Of a stretch of DNA of 64,000 nt, positions 22,921 through 31,208 are shown piece by piece. The translations under genes were made by a program, and so were the position numbers. A model generated the notes under the pieces. That model did not search any database. It saw only the letters and a program-made list of their open reading frames with translations, and was not told where the DNA came from. How positions within the stretch are numbered: the first letter of the stretch is position 1; the number at the start of each line of letters is the position of its first letter. Origin of the DNA: Apilactobacillus zhangqiuensis (GTDB lineage: Bacteria > Bacillota > Bacilli > Lactobacillales > Lactobacillaceae); assembly GCF_019656215.1 (NCBI RefSeq), contig NZ_BPLK01000004.1, positions 124,001 to 188,000 on the forward strand. The letters run 5' to 3'.

Positions 22921-24189
22921 CTATTCCACGCTCCCATCTTGATATGCAATGTTGCCGTCTACTAATGTTAGTTTTGTCTTGCCATATACCTTTTGACCGA
23001 TGAATGGTGAGTTCTTCCCTTTTGATAAGAAGTCATTGGCGTCGATTGCGTATTCATCGTCTAGGTCCATCAAGGTTAAATCAGCTGGTTGGCCCTCTTC
23101 TAACCTACCCGCAGGCAAGTGGAAGATGTCAGCTGGATTCTTGCTCATCCATTTAACCAATGTCTTTAAGTCAACCAATCCTGATTTAACAAAGCTGGTG
23201 TACATTAGGCTAAACGCTGTTTCGATACCAACAATTCCAAATGCGGCATCTTTAATCGATCCTGATTTTTCCCTTTCGCTATGTGGTGCATGGTCGGTTG
23301 CTACCATGTCGATTGTGCCATCCATTAGACCAGCGATTAGTGCGTGTCTGTCTTCTGGACTTCTTAGTGGTGGGTTCATCTTCATCATTGGATTGTCTGT
23401 TTCAATCATTGAGTCATCTAGTAGCAAATGATGTGGTGAAACTTCGGCGGTAACGATAACACCGCGTTGCTTGGCCATTCTAACTAGTTCGACTGATTTC
23501 TTTGTGGAGATGTGAGCGACATGGTAGTGAACGCCGGTGTCCTTGGCCAATACTAGGTCTCTGGCCAGTTGTGATGATTCGGATAGTGGTGGCATCCCTG
23601 GTAAACCTAGTTCGTCAGCTTTGGCGCCTGCATTCATCACCCCACCGTTGATTAATGAATCATCTTCGACGTGGGCAACCAGAGGTTTGTTTAATCTTTG
23701 TGCTTCCTTCATCGCAAGATACATAGTTTCAGCATTCTGGACTCCATGGCCGTCGTTGGTAAATGCGACGGCACCCATCTTAGCCATTTGTTCGAAGTCA
23801 GTTGGTTTATATGCAATTAGTTGCTTGGAGATGGCTGCGTATTGGTAAGTGTGTACGACACTCTCACGTTGGTTGAGACTTAATTGTTCTTGTAACTCGT
23901 GCGGTGTATCCACAACTGGTTTAACGTTTGGCATTACGCAGACACTGGTGAACCCACCGTGTGCTGACGCCTTGCTACCAGTCTCTGTGGTTTCCTTATA
24001 GGTTAGTCCTGGATCTCTGAAGTGGACATGAACGTCGACTAATCCGGGTAGTGCTGTTGCACCTTTACCGTCAATGACGTGATTGAACTTTTCGCCTAAG
24101 TTAGTCCCGATGGCCTTAATTTTATTATCTTCGATTAGGATGGATGTTAATTGGTTATCTACATACACGTTTTTAATTAATGTCTTCAT
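22921..24189 (-). CDS. pyrC: dihydroorotase
   Basis: 422 aa. Zinc amidohydrolase closing carbamoyl-aspartate to dihydroorotate, third step of UMP synthesis. Metal site HVHFRDPG near residue 60 and ATDHAPHS near 300 are the family signatures; length fits the type I bacterial enzyme. The ATG at 24189 (MKTLIKNVYV) has GGAGGAA 6 nt upstream and is preferred over a start at 24204. It overlaps the end of pyrB by 17 nt, indicating tight translational coupling. Confidence 0.96.
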   Translation of the reverse strand: MKTLIKNVYVDNQLTSILIEDNKIKAIGTNLGEKFNHVIDGKGATALPGLVDVHVHFRDPGLTYKETTETGSKASAHGGFTSVCVMPNVKPVVDTPHELQEQLSLNQRESVVHTYQYAAISKQLIAYKPTDFEQMAKMGAVAFTNDGHGVQNAETMYLAMKEAQRLNKPLVAHVEDDSLINGGVMNAGAKADELGLPGMPPLSESSQLARDLVLAKDTGVHYHVAHISTKKSVELVRMAKQRGVIVTAEVSPHHLLLDDSMIETDNPMMKMNPPLRSPEDRHALIAGLMDGTIDMVATDHAPHSEREKSGSIKDAAFGIVGIETAFSLMYTSFVKSGLVDLKTLVKWMSKNPADIFHLPAGRLEEGQPADLTLMDLDDEYAIDANDFLSKGKNSPFIGQKVYGKTKLTLVDGNIAYQDGSVE

Positions 24190-25111
24190 ATTCTTCCTCC
24201 GCAATTAAGTCTTTACTCTTTAGGATTGAAGTTAGGATGGCCATTCTGGCGAACACCCCGTTTTGCATCTGTATAAAGATTCTAGATTGTGGTGCTTCTA
24301 CAAGTGAATCGGCAATTTCAATGTTGCGATTAACCGGTGCCGGATGCATGATGATGACTTTCTTCTTCATCTTGTTGCCACGTTCTTCGGTTAGGCCAAA
24401 GATTTTGGCGTATTCGACGGCAGTGAAACTTTCACGCGCATCTTCGTTTAGCCTTTCTAGTTGCACCCTTAGCATCATCATGACGTCGACGTTTCCGACT
24501 ATCGAATCGATGGTGGTAAACTCACCGAAGCTATCGAAGTCGCTTGGGTACCATTCGTCTGGTCCAGCAAAGTAGAGCGTAGCGCCAAGTCGTTTTAGGA
24601 TTTCTGCATTCGATCGAGCCACCCTGGAGTGAAGTAAATCACCGACGATGGCAATCTTTAATTCTTTGAACTTCTTGAATTCGTCGTAGATAGTTAGTAA
24701 ATCTAGCAAACTTTGTGATGGGTGTTGGCCACTTCCGTCACCAGCATTCACCAACGAAGCGTGGATTCTTTCATCGTCGATTAGTGGTTCGTACCATCCG
24801 GTCGTCTTATGTCTGATAACCACCCCGTCCGTACCAATTGCTTGGAGCGTTTTGACCGTATCGGATAGCGTCTCACCCTTTTGCACCGAGCTATTCTTAG
24901 GGTCGATGTTAATCGATGTAATTCCTAGTTTACGTTCTGCCATTTCAAACGATGTATGGGTTCGCGTACTGTTTTCATAGAACATGTTAGCGAAGTAGAC
25001 TGGTCGTTTTAATTGAACTAGCTTACCATCACGGTATTTTATAGCTAACTCAATTAGTTCCATGATTTCTTCATCGGCTAACTGATTAAGATCTAAAAAA
25101 TGTGTTTGCAT
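24173..25111 (-). CDS. pyrB: aspartate carbamoyltransferase
   Basis: 312 aa. Condenses carbamoyl phosphate and aspartate, the committed pyrimidine step. The carbamoyl-phosphate loop FYENSTRTHTSFE is visible, followed by HPSQSLLDL and MHPAPVNR. No regulatory PyrI chain is encoded nearby. It is the first gene of the operon; its SD AGGAGG starts right after the second attenuator's T-run. Confidence 0.96.
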   Translation of the reverse strand: MQTHFLDLNQLADEEIMELIELAIKYRDGKLVQLKRPVYFANMFYENSTRTHTSFEMAERKLGITSINIDPKNSSVQKGETLSDTVKTLQAIGTDGVVIRHKTTGWYEPLIDDERIHASLVNAGDGSGQHPSQSLLDLLTIYDEFKKFKELKIAIVGDLLHSRVARSNAEILKRLGATLYFAGPDEWYPSDFDSFGEFTTIDSIVGNVDVMMMLRVQLERLNEDARESFTAVEYAKIFGLTEERGNKMKKKVIIMHPAPVNRNIEIADSLVEAPQSRIFIQMQNGVFARMAILTSILKSKDLIAEEEYEDIN

Positions 25112-25124
25112 GTATCCATCCTCC

Positions 25125-25205
25125 TAAAAAAGCACCCAACTCGATGGAGTGGGTGCTTGGAATGGTCTAATTGCGTATATTCCAATGCACCCTCTCTGGA
25201 GTTGC
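25125..25205 (-). promoter_or_regulatory. PyrR attenuator 2 (proximal to pyrB)
   Basis: Reading leftward: an anti-antiterminator hairpin at 25205-25187 with the PyrR hexaloop CAGAGA. Next comes an antiterminator in which GGGTGC plus TTGGAA (25192-25181) can pair with TTCCAA plus GCACCC (25162-25151). Last is a terminator, GCACCCACTC with GAGTTGGGTGC and a T-run (25157-25125). The three mutually exclusive structures are the hallmark of UMP-responsive PyrR attenuation. Confidence 0.85.
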
Positions 25206-25225
25206 TTAATTGAAACCAAGATAAT

Positions 25226-25331
25226 AAAAAGGACTTCCCTGACCGTGTCAGAAAAGTCCCTCAATGTCTGTTGTTTACACTGATGGCGTATAGTTTCTAC
25301 GCATAGGCCTTGTCTGACTCTCTGGTCAATA
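25226..25331 (-). promoter_or_regulatory. PyrR attenuator 1 (distal, first in the leader)
   Basis: A second complete element upstream of the first. TTGAC-CAGAGA-GTCAG at 25329-25314 repeats the CAGAGA hexaloop. GTCAGA there can pair with TCTGAC inside the terminator as an antiterminator. The terminator GGACTT..CTGAC/GTCAG..AAGTCC with T-run lies at 25259-25226. Small hairpins (GCGTA/TACGC) fill the region between. No gene separates the two attenuators. Confidence 0.75.
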
Positions 25332-25361
25332 CTTAAAGGCGAATCTCTTTTTATGTTGTTT

Positions 25362-25391
25362 ATAATATATCACACTTCAAAAATAAGACAA
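25362..25391 (-). promoter_or_regulatory. pyr operon promoter
   Basis: TTGTCT (25391-25386) and TATTAT (25367-25362) with 18 nt between, oriented toward the PyrR leader. Confidence 0.55.
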
Positions 25392-25445
25392 GCAAGTATT
25401 GAATGTTTTTGTCCAACCTTGTCATGACAGTCGTTATCAGGTCAT

Positions 25446-25476
25446 ACAAAAAGACGCCAATAAAGGCGTCTTTTTG
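25446..25476 (-). terminator. terminator of the first LysM/Apf-like gene
   Basis: Stem AAAAAGACGCC/GGCGTCTTTTT located about 38 nt after the stop codon. Confidence 0.92.
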
Positions 25477-25513
25477 TAGATATAAATATTGTTTGGATAA
25501 AACGGCTAAGATC

Positions 25514-26233
25514 TTAGTACCAACCGTGTTGTAGCCAGAATGACTTAGCGTTATCCCATGAACCGTAACGGGCAGCGACATATTGGTCAGCAACTCTTTC
25601 TTGGTTAGCAGCTGAGTAATCACCGTGTAGCATAGCAGCACCTAGTTGGTACTTACCATAGTATTGACCGTTTGAGGCAGTGTATGAACCACCAGATTCA
25701 CGGTTAGCAATCCAAGCTTTAGCAGAACTGCTTGAGCCAGTGTAGCTTGAGCTTTGTGATTGGCTGAAGTTAGTTGTGCTTTGAGTTTGAGTCTTTTGTT
25801 GAGCTTGTGGTTGACTGTAGTTGGTTGTGCTTTGAGTTTGTGCTTGTTGTTGAGGTTGTGCTACTGATTGTTGGTGAGTAGTACTTTGTGCTGTTGTATT
25901 TGAAGCAACAGTCTTTTGTTCAGTAGATACAGTTGCACTTGAAGGTAAAGTTAGTTTTTCACCTACGTAGATTAAATCTGTGTTAACACGGTTGTTAACT
26001 GCTCTAAGTGAACTTAATGAAACGTTGTATTTTTGTGATAATCCCCATAGAGTATCACCACTTTGAACAGTCACAGTCTTCTTAACTGTTGCCTTAGCTT
26101 GTTGTTGTGGTTGTTGTACAGATGCGTTAGCAGTTTGATCTGCGTTGGCACTTGCACCACCAGCTACAAATAATCCAGCTACTGCGGCAGTAGCAAATAA
26201 CATTGACTTCATACTATTTAATTTAACGATAAT
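25514..26233 (-). CDS. LysM domain, Apf-like cell-wall protein (probable AUU start)
   Basis: About 239 aa. A signal peptide (core LFATAAVAGLFVAGG, cleavage near ASANA) is followed by one LysM domain (VQSGDTLWGLSQKYNV, peptidoglycan binding), a long Gln/Thr/Ser-rich linker and a C-terminal domain of the aggregation-promoting-factor/transglycosylase-like type (AWIANRESGG, YYGKYQL, ending WLQHGWY). Probably secreted and wall-bound, shaping or cleaving peptidoglycan. The only SD (AGGAG, 26244-26240) lies 27 nt upstream of the first ATG (26212). In-frame ATT at 26233 sits 6 nt from it and is proposed as the start, since no ATG, GTG or TTG intervenes. If ATG is used instead, the gene ends at 26212 and still has a signal peptide. 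Paralogue next door. Confidence 0.85.
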   Translation of the reverse strand: MIVKLNSMKSMLFATAAVAGLFVAGGASANADQTANASVQQPQQQAKATVKKTVTVQSGDTLWGLSQKYNVSLSSLRAVNNRVNTDLIYVGEKLTLPSSATVSTEQKTVASNTTAQSTTHQQSVAQPQQQAQTQSTTNYSQPQAQQKTQTQSTTNFSQSQSSSYTGSSSSAKAWIANRESGGSYTASNGQYYGKYQLGAAMLHGDYSAANQERVADQYVAARYGSWDNAKSFWLQHGWY

Positions 26234-26550
26234 AATTCACTCCTATAAAAATCTATAATTCTGTTTCTGTATCGTCGAAAGTGTTAATCGATTTGATTAA
26301 CTGTGATATATACTACATCGTATCCATTACATGGCTATATCATGCACGTTAAAAGATTTGGCTTTTTCGTAACATTGTCGTTACGCTGTAACAATATGAC
26401 ATCGAAATCGGATTAATGACCGTGGTTGAGCCTTTTTGAACGTTACATACAGCTTAAATTATTCTAAAAATGTTTCTAATCTCGGCAAAAAACTGCCAAA
26501 AAGTTTTAAAAAAGCCTTGCAAATCACAAAATGATCAAAAAATGGGTAAA
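26234..26550. other. non-coding upstream region of the first LysM gene
   Basis: About 320 bp without a gene. It holds the SD at 26240-26244 and GTTACATACA near 26442-26451, a 10-mer repeated upstream of the second LysM gene. Several TGTTAC/GTAACA words cluster around 26370-26400 (see the WalR-like finding). No clear -35/-10 pair identified. Confidence 0.5.
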
Positions 26551-26551
26551 A

Positions 26552-26590
26552 AAAAAGGCGTTGAAAGTAAAACTTTCAACGTCTCTTTTT
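26552..26590 (-). terminator. terminator of the second LysM/Apf-like gene
   Basis: Stem CGTTGAAAGT/ACTTTCAACG with T-run leftward, overlapping the stop codon. Confidence 0.9.
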
Positions 26591-27194
26591 AATACCAGTT
26601 ATTGGCAACCCAATGTTGTTTGGCGTTTACCCAAGAACCATATCGGTTAGCAACATATTGTTCTGCGACACGTTCTTGATTAGCTGGAGAGTAATCACCA
26701 TTTAGGTAACTACTATCTAACTGATATCTACCATAGTAACGACCGTTTTGTGCGGTGTATGAATTGGTAGACTCATGGAAAGAAATCCATGCCTTTGCTT
26801 CGGCATTTGCTTTGTTCCATTCTGATTGAGCATTGTTTGTTGATTGAGCAGTGTATTGTGATTGATTTTGTTTCTTAGAAGTAGAATGATGTTTTTTTGA
26901 CTTATTCGAGTGTTGCTTTTGAACCTTCTTATCGTCTTTTGCACCATTATTATTATCTGGAATCACGATTTGATCACCAGCTAATAAATCATCATCACTA
27001 TACTTGCCATTAGTATGCTCTAAAACAGACATGAAAACATTGTACTTATCTGACAAGTTTTCTAGTGTATCGCCAGACTTCACAGTCACTACTGTATTCG
27101 CGTTGGTATCTACAGTAGCATTTCGGTAAATAGAAAGTAATCCCGCGAACGAGATTGCGATTACAAGAAATAAAACATGAAATTTATATCTAAT
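26589..27194 (-). CDS. LysM domain, Apf-like cell-wall protein paralogue (probable AUU start)
   Basis: About 201 aa. The first canonical in-frame start is a GTG at 27089, inside the LysM domain and without SD. The frame stays open upstream and encodes a textbook signal peptide (RYKFHVLFLVIAISFAGLL) beginning right after an ATT at 27194-27192. That ATT lies 10 nt after AGGAG (27209-27205). I therefore propose an AUU start. Domains: signal peptide, LysM (TVKSGDTLENLSDKYNV), Lys/His/Ser-rich linker, and Apf-like C-terminal domain (AWISFHES, YYGRYQL, ending HWVANNWY) closely similar to its neighbour. Alternatives are a damaged start codon or a sequencing error. Confidence 0.75.
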   Translation of the reverse strand: MRYKFHVLFLVIAISFAGLLSIYRNATVDTNANTVVTVKSGDTLENLSDKYNVFMSVLEHTNGKYSDDDLLAGDQIVIPDNNNGAKDDKKVQKQHSNKSKKHHSTSKKQNQSQYTAQSTNNAQSEWNKANAEAKAWISFHESTNSYTAQNGRYYGRYQLDSSYLNGDYSPANQERVAEQYVANRYGSWVNAKQHWVANNWY

Positions 27195-27209
27195 AACTGA
27201 AACACTCCT

Positions 27210-27596
27210 ATATAAAATTAAAAAATAAAAAATTGCGTTTGTTGTCTTTCAACAACGAATGCACATTCTATCTTCTTAATATTACAAGAGTGTTACATAC
27301 AAGTTACATTAACGTGTATGTTTGTAATGTAGTAATATTACTGTAACGTTTTGAAATATAAATGAACACAATGACTAATAAAACGGCTTTCTGGTTTTAA
27401 TAGTCGTGTACAATATATAGGTAATTTTTGATCAATTTTCGCAAAAAAATTTCGAAATTTTTTTGGACTCAGGTAAATATGTTTCATTTGAAGTGATGTG
27501 CAACGCAAAAATCGGAAATAAAAAACCTACCACAAATCGCTTTATGATAGGCTTTTTAACTTTTTCTTAATAGTATTAAATTATTCTAAACATTAG
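27210..27596. other. gene-free region between a LysM gene and the NhaC gene
   Basis: About 390 bp. It holds TGTTACATACAAGTTACAT near 27291-27309, a WalR-box-like double word. Further TTAC/GTAA words follow, then an AT-rich stretch. The NhaC-gene terminator occupies the right end (27521-27563). No coding frame of note. Confidence 0.5.
27521..27563 (-). terminator. terminator of the NhaC-family gene
   Basis: Imperfect stem GCCTATCA/TGGTAGGT (G-U pairs) with A-run and T-run; about 35 nt after the leftward stop codon. Confidence 0.7.
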
Positions 27597-28979
27597 TTAA
27601 TCTTTATTATGTTTAATAGCAATTCCTGTTACCGCACTCAAGATTGAGAATACTGGTGACAAGATACTTAGGAATAGGAATGGTGCAAAGTGACTAGCTG
27701 GTACACCTAATGTTGCTGAAATAAATGCTCCGGCAACACCCCAAGGAATTAAGTAGTTAATAACGGTACCACCATCTTCAATAGCACGACTTAGCGCAAC
27801 TGGTGCTAATCCAGCTTGGTGGAAGACCTTCTTAAATGCGTTAGCTGGTAGAATTTCTGATAAGAATTGTTCACCCACGAAGACGTTTACCCCAATGGCA
27901 GTGAAGATTACAGCTATGATCAACTTAGCATCGCTATTTAAATGCTTAGTAAGTGGTTGAACCACTGCGTCAACGATACCTAGGTGCATCAATAATCCAC
28001 CAAAGGCTAAGGCAATCATAATCAATGCTAGAGTACCCATCATTGAACTAATACCCCCTCTTGATAGAAGAAGGTCAACTGACTTGTCACCAGTTTTTGA
28101 TACAAAACCGCTAGTGATTAAGTCATTAATCTTAAGTAGTGAAATCTTGTGATCTTGAATTCCCATTAATCCAATTGAAACAATGATGTTAATAAATAAT
28201 GTAGGGATTGTTGGGATATGACTCCATGCACAGATAAGTAGAAGCGCGATGGGAATAATTGCTAATAATGAAATGTGGAAGTTGCTGTTCAATACGTGTA
28301 CTGTCTTGTTGACATTTGACAGGTTGGCCTTACCATCGCTGTGGTTTAAGAACACGAAGATGATGAATGAACCAATCATGGCTGGAATTGTTGACCACAT
28401 CAAGTTCTTAATGTGAGCAATCAAGTCGGCACCGGATACCGCAGCAGCTAAGTTAACAGTTGCTGATAGTGGTGATGATTTATCACCGAAGACCGCACCT
28501 GAGATAACGGCACCGGCAATCATTGCTGGGTTCATGCCCATGGTGATACCAATTCCCATGAAGGCAATCCCTAAGGTAGAAATAACTGTAAAAGCACTAC
28601 CGATGAACGTACCAACCAAGGCACACACTAGAAAGATTGATGGTAAGAACCAATTGATGTTGATCAAGTGGAAACCAAATACCATTAATGAAGGAATAAC
28701 CCCTGAGGCAATCCAAACACCAATCAATGAACCAATTAATAGGAATATAAATAATGGAACAATTCCATTTTTAATTCCTGTGACGAATCCTTCGTCGATG
28801 TCATCCCATTTAAAACCTTTGAAACGACCCCAGAATACCAACAACATGATTCCAGTTAGAATTGGTACTTCTGGTGAAATACCTAAGCCAATGACACCAA
28901 ATGACATAATCGCCATCATAACAACTAATACGATAATTCCCTCAAGCAGACTGACTGTCGGTTTCTTTTCTTCTTGCAT
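27597..28979 (-). CDS. NhaC-family transporter, probably for tyrosine
   Basis: 460 aa, about 11-12 transmembrane segments. NhaC family (Na+/H+ antiporter type) with conserved GAVISGAVFGDKSSPLSAT. Family members under tyrosine T-box control are thought to be amino-acid transporters, and this gene sits behind a T-box with a UAC specifier, so tyrosine uptake is the best guess. The ATG at 28979 (MQEEKKP) is 7 nt after GAGGAG and preferred over an upstream start at 28994. Not co-transcribed with trxA: it has its own promoter and leader. Confidence 0.85.
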   Translation of the reverse strand: MQEEKKPTVSLLEGIIVLVVMMAIMSFGVIGLGISPEVPILTGIMLLVFWGRFKGFKWDDIDEGFVTGIKNGIVPLFIFLLIGSLIGVWIASGVIPSLMVFGFHLININWFLPSIFLVCALVGTFIGSAFTVISTLGIAFMGIGITMGMNPAMIAGAVISGAVFGDKSSPLSATVNLAAAVSGADLIAHIKNLMWSTIPAMIGSFIIFVFLNHSDGKANLSNVNKTVHVLNSNFHISLLAIIPIALLLICAWSHIPTIPTLFINIIVSIGLMGIQDHKISLLKINDLITSGFVSKTGDKSVDLLLSRGGISSMMGTLALIMIALAFGGLLMHLGIVDAVVQPLTKHLNSDAKLIIAVIFTAIGVNVFVGEQFLSEILPANAFKKVFHQAGLAPVALSRAIEDGGTVINYLIPWGVAGAFISATLGVPASHFAPFLFLSILSPVFSILSAVTGIAIKHNKD

Positions 28980-29094
28980 AGTATCTCTCCTCAAAATAGT
29001 AATTTTTTCTTCAATAATATATGTAGTTTTTATTTAATTCGATATCGGATTAATCCTCCGCAGTTTGAAATCTTCATCTTATCTTCTTCTTTCC

Positions 29095-29350
29095 ATAAAA
29101 AAATCCCTGTTGTCTAAAACAACAGGGACGACTTATTTGTATTTTTACCGTGGTACCACCCAAATTAGTAACCACACGTAGTGGTTACTCACTCTCTAGA
29201 AATAACGACTCTAGTTACCGTTCTTGGGTAGACACTATCCAATGTATTTCATCGAGATTAGCCTGATCGGTTCGCAGCAACCACCGACTTCCTGACACCC
29301 AGCTAATTCGTTACTTGATTTGGAATAATTGTTTTGCCTTATTTGATTAA
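29095..29350 (-). promoter_or_regulatory. T-box leader, tyrosine-type
   Basis: Leftward RNA. Stem I pairs TTCCAA/TTGGA and ATTAGC/GCTAAT; between them the 3' side reads GATGAAATACA, where UAC (Tyr) is the specifier followed by the expected A. The GGTGG and CTGCGAACC motifs are present. The T-box GGGTGGTACCACGG lies near 29149-29162; its UGGU pairs with an ACCA 3' end (discriminator A, as in tRNA-Tyr). The terminator TCCCTGTTG/CAACAGGGA with T-run lies at 29128-29097. Read-through when tRNA-Tyr is uncharged would turn on the transporter. Confidence 0.92.
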
Positions 29351-29354
29351 ACTA

Positions 29355-29383
29355 AGATTAGCACTCCCGATTTAATCCGTCAA
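29355..29383 (-). promoter_or_regulatory. promoter of the tyrosine T-box transcript
   Basis: TTGACG (29383-29378), 17 nt, TAATCT (29360-29355), just downstream of the trxA stop. Confidence 0.7.
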
Positions 29384-29390
29384 CTAAAAT

Positions 29391-29711
29391 TTACATTTCT
29401 TCTAATTTACGGTTTAAATAATGAGCCATCTTTTCCTTTGGATATACGCCTGTCACCTTTTCGACGGCCTTACCGTTTTTAAATAAAACGATACTTGGTA
29501 ATCCCATCACCTTGTATCGTTTTGCCACGTCTTCGTTATTGTCGACGTTCATCTTACCAAAGTGAATACGGTCACCGAATTCTTCTTCCATCGCTTCAAT
29601 CACTGGATCCATAATCTTACAAGGACCACACCATGGTGCCCAAAAGTCGATGACTGTCATTTTGTTATCTGTTTCTTGTGCAAGGTTTTCCCTTGTAATT
29701 GTTGTAGCCAT
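29391..29711 (-). CDS. trxA: thioredoxin
   Basis: 106 aa. Cytoplasmic disulfide reductase with active site WCGPC (Cys28, Cys31) and the cis-Pro loop GLPSI. Its SD (AAAGAGG) lies in the 3' end of the terC-like gene, whose stop ends 4 nt upstream, so the two are one operon. No thioredoxin reductase is adjacent. Confidence 0.95.
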   Translation of the reverse strand: MATTITRENLAQETDNKMTVIDFWAPWCGPCKIMDPVIEAMEEEFGDRIHFGKMNVDNNEDVAKRYKVMGLPSIVLFKNGKAVEKVTGVYPKEKMAHYLNRKLEEM

Positions 29712-29715
29712 TATA

Positions 29716-30453
29716 TTACCTCTTTGCTTTGCGAATAAAATGAATGATGAAGGTTACGATAAATGTAACCAAAACAATCAAACCAAAGTGAAGTGGTTCA
29801 ATTTCGATATCAATCATTGGAATGGAAAGAATTAACTTCAAAGCAATCACAGCAATTAAGAAGTATGCCATTGTTTTTAATTCTGGTATCTTCTTCATCA
29901 CTAACATGATAACTTCGGCAATTCCTCTCATACATAGAATCCCGATTAGTCCACCTAGTAATACAATTACTGGGTTATCAGAAATTGCCAGTGCGGCTAA
30001 CACGGAATCAACGGAGAAGACAATATCCATAAATTCAATTTGTAATACTGTCATCCAAAAACGTTTGCGATTGGATTCATTGGCAGATTGCTTGAACATG
30101 GATTTTTTCTGTTTGTCGGAATGAGCGAAGTGCGCATAGACTAAGTAGAAAAGATATAATCCACCAAAAACCTTTAATTCCCAGATATGAATTAAGAAAA
30201 CCCCTAATCCAATAATGATAAATCTAAAGATGTAAGAACCCCAAAGACCATAAAATAATGATTCTTCTTGTTCTCTTTTAGTTGGTAAAACTTGAGCCTG
30301 CGTGGCTAATACCACCGCATTATCAACTGACAATAAACATTCAATTAGAACAAGGGATAAAATAACTACCCATGCATCCTCCGAAAAAATGACGTTATGC
30401 CAGTTATTCAAATCAAAAAACGGACCATATAATTTACTTAATAATGGTATCAC
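29716..30453 (-). CDS. TerC family integral membrane protein
   Basis: 245 aa, about 7 transmembrane segments. Two family repeats carry acidic/polar motifs within the membrane: ECLLSVDNAVVLA and EFMDIVFSVDSVLAALA. Members of this family export Mn2+ or metallate secreted proteins in related Firmicutes; metal specificity here is inference. The start is GTG at 30453, 7 nt after GAGGAG. No yybP-ykoY riboswitch is visible in the short upstream gap. Co-transcribed with trxA. Confidence 0.88.
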   Translation of the reverse strand: MIPLLSKLYGPFFDLNNWHNVIFSEDAWVVILSLVLIECLLSVDNAVVLATQAQVLPTKREQEESLFYGLWGSYIFRFIIIGLGVFLIHIWELKVFGGLYLFYLVYAHFAHSDKQKKSMFKQSANESNRKRFWMTVLQIEFMDIVFSVDSVLAALAISDNPVIVLLGGLIGILCMRGIAEVIMLVMKKIPELKTMAYFLIAVIALKLILSIPMIDIEIEPLHFGLIVLVTFIVTFIIHFIRKAKR

Positions 30454-30527
30454 CTAAAGTCTCCTCTTCTATTTTTCTACTATTATATAAGATAAATTTT
30501 TGAAAATATAGTTAAAACTACTAGTTA

Positions 30528-31208
30528 TTATTTATTAATTTCGTTGTCATACTTGGATAAATTGTATTGCTTGATTAATGCAATTAGATTCTTTGCATAA
30601 TTTGGATCAGTTGCGTAACCATTCTTTTGAAGCATGTTAGCTTGTTCTTCGTAACTCATGACGCTCTTCTTTTTAATGAAGTTAAGTGCAGTCACGGTAC
30701 TGTGGTTTTCAACGGCATCGTATACAGTTGGGTACTTTCTAAAAGTAGCAGGAATGGAAATCTTCTTCTTGTCACCTTCACGAACCACTTTGACCCCCTT
30801 ACCTACCTTAGTGTCATTACTTACGTATTCGTCAGTGTAGTATTGGATTGATTGACCCTTGTATGTTCCCTTAACACCAAAGATGTTGTAAGCCTTCTTG
30901 TATAAGTCTGATTGACCCCAGTTAGATTCTTGGATAGCTTGAGCAATTACGACACTAGGTAATACCACGTGTTGCTTGTTCCATACTTGAACGGCTGGTT
31001 TAGCGATTGTTTCTGCAAACTCATGACGTTTCCTTGCAGCTTCTTCTTGTGCTTCTTGAATTCTTTCTTGATCAGATTTTTGAATTTGGTTTTCTCGGAT
31101 TGTGCTGTGAATTTGTTTTGCAACCTTATATCCACCGAATAATACAATCACAATTACAAGAGCCCAGACAATCTTCTTAGTTAAACTCATTTTCTTTTTT
31201 CTCATCAT
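30528..31208 (-). CDS. GH73 family glucosaminidase, membrane-anchored
   Basis: 226 aa. One transmembrane anchor (~12-27), a basic/acidic helical stalk (~35-65), then a GH73 endo-beta-N-acetylglucosaminidase domain with catalytic Glu in AIQESNWGQS and the downstream FRKYPTVYDAVENHS block. Cleaves glycan strands of peptidoglycan. The ATG overlaps the stop of the upstream MerR-like gene (ATGA type overlap), so the two are translationally coupled. Confidence 0.9.
   Translation of the reverse strand: MMRKKKMSLTKKIVWALVIVIVLFGGYKVAKQIHSTIRENQIQKSDQERIQEAQEEAARKRHEFAETIAKPAVQVWNKQHVVLPSVVIAQAIQESNWGQSDLYKKAYNIFGVKGTYKGQSIQYYTDEYVSNDTKVGKGVKVVREGDKKKISIPATFRKYPTVYDAVENHSTVTALNFIKKKSVMSYEEQANMLQKNGYATDPNYAKNLIALIKQYNLSKYDNEINK

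Noticed and set aside
18721-23848. Several rightward frames of 60-140 codons within the pyr operon
   Set aside because: Antisense shadows of highly conserved carB, carA and pyrC, with no SD and no recognisable domain.
25360-25641. 93-codon leftward frame overlapping the pyr promoter and the LysM gene 3' end
   Set aside because: It is out of frame with the LysM gene and crosses its terminator; no domain.
29030-29077. 15-codon frame between the tyrosine T-box terminator and nhaC (could be a leader peptide)
   Set aside because: No tyrosine run, weak SD, and T-box control already explains the leader.
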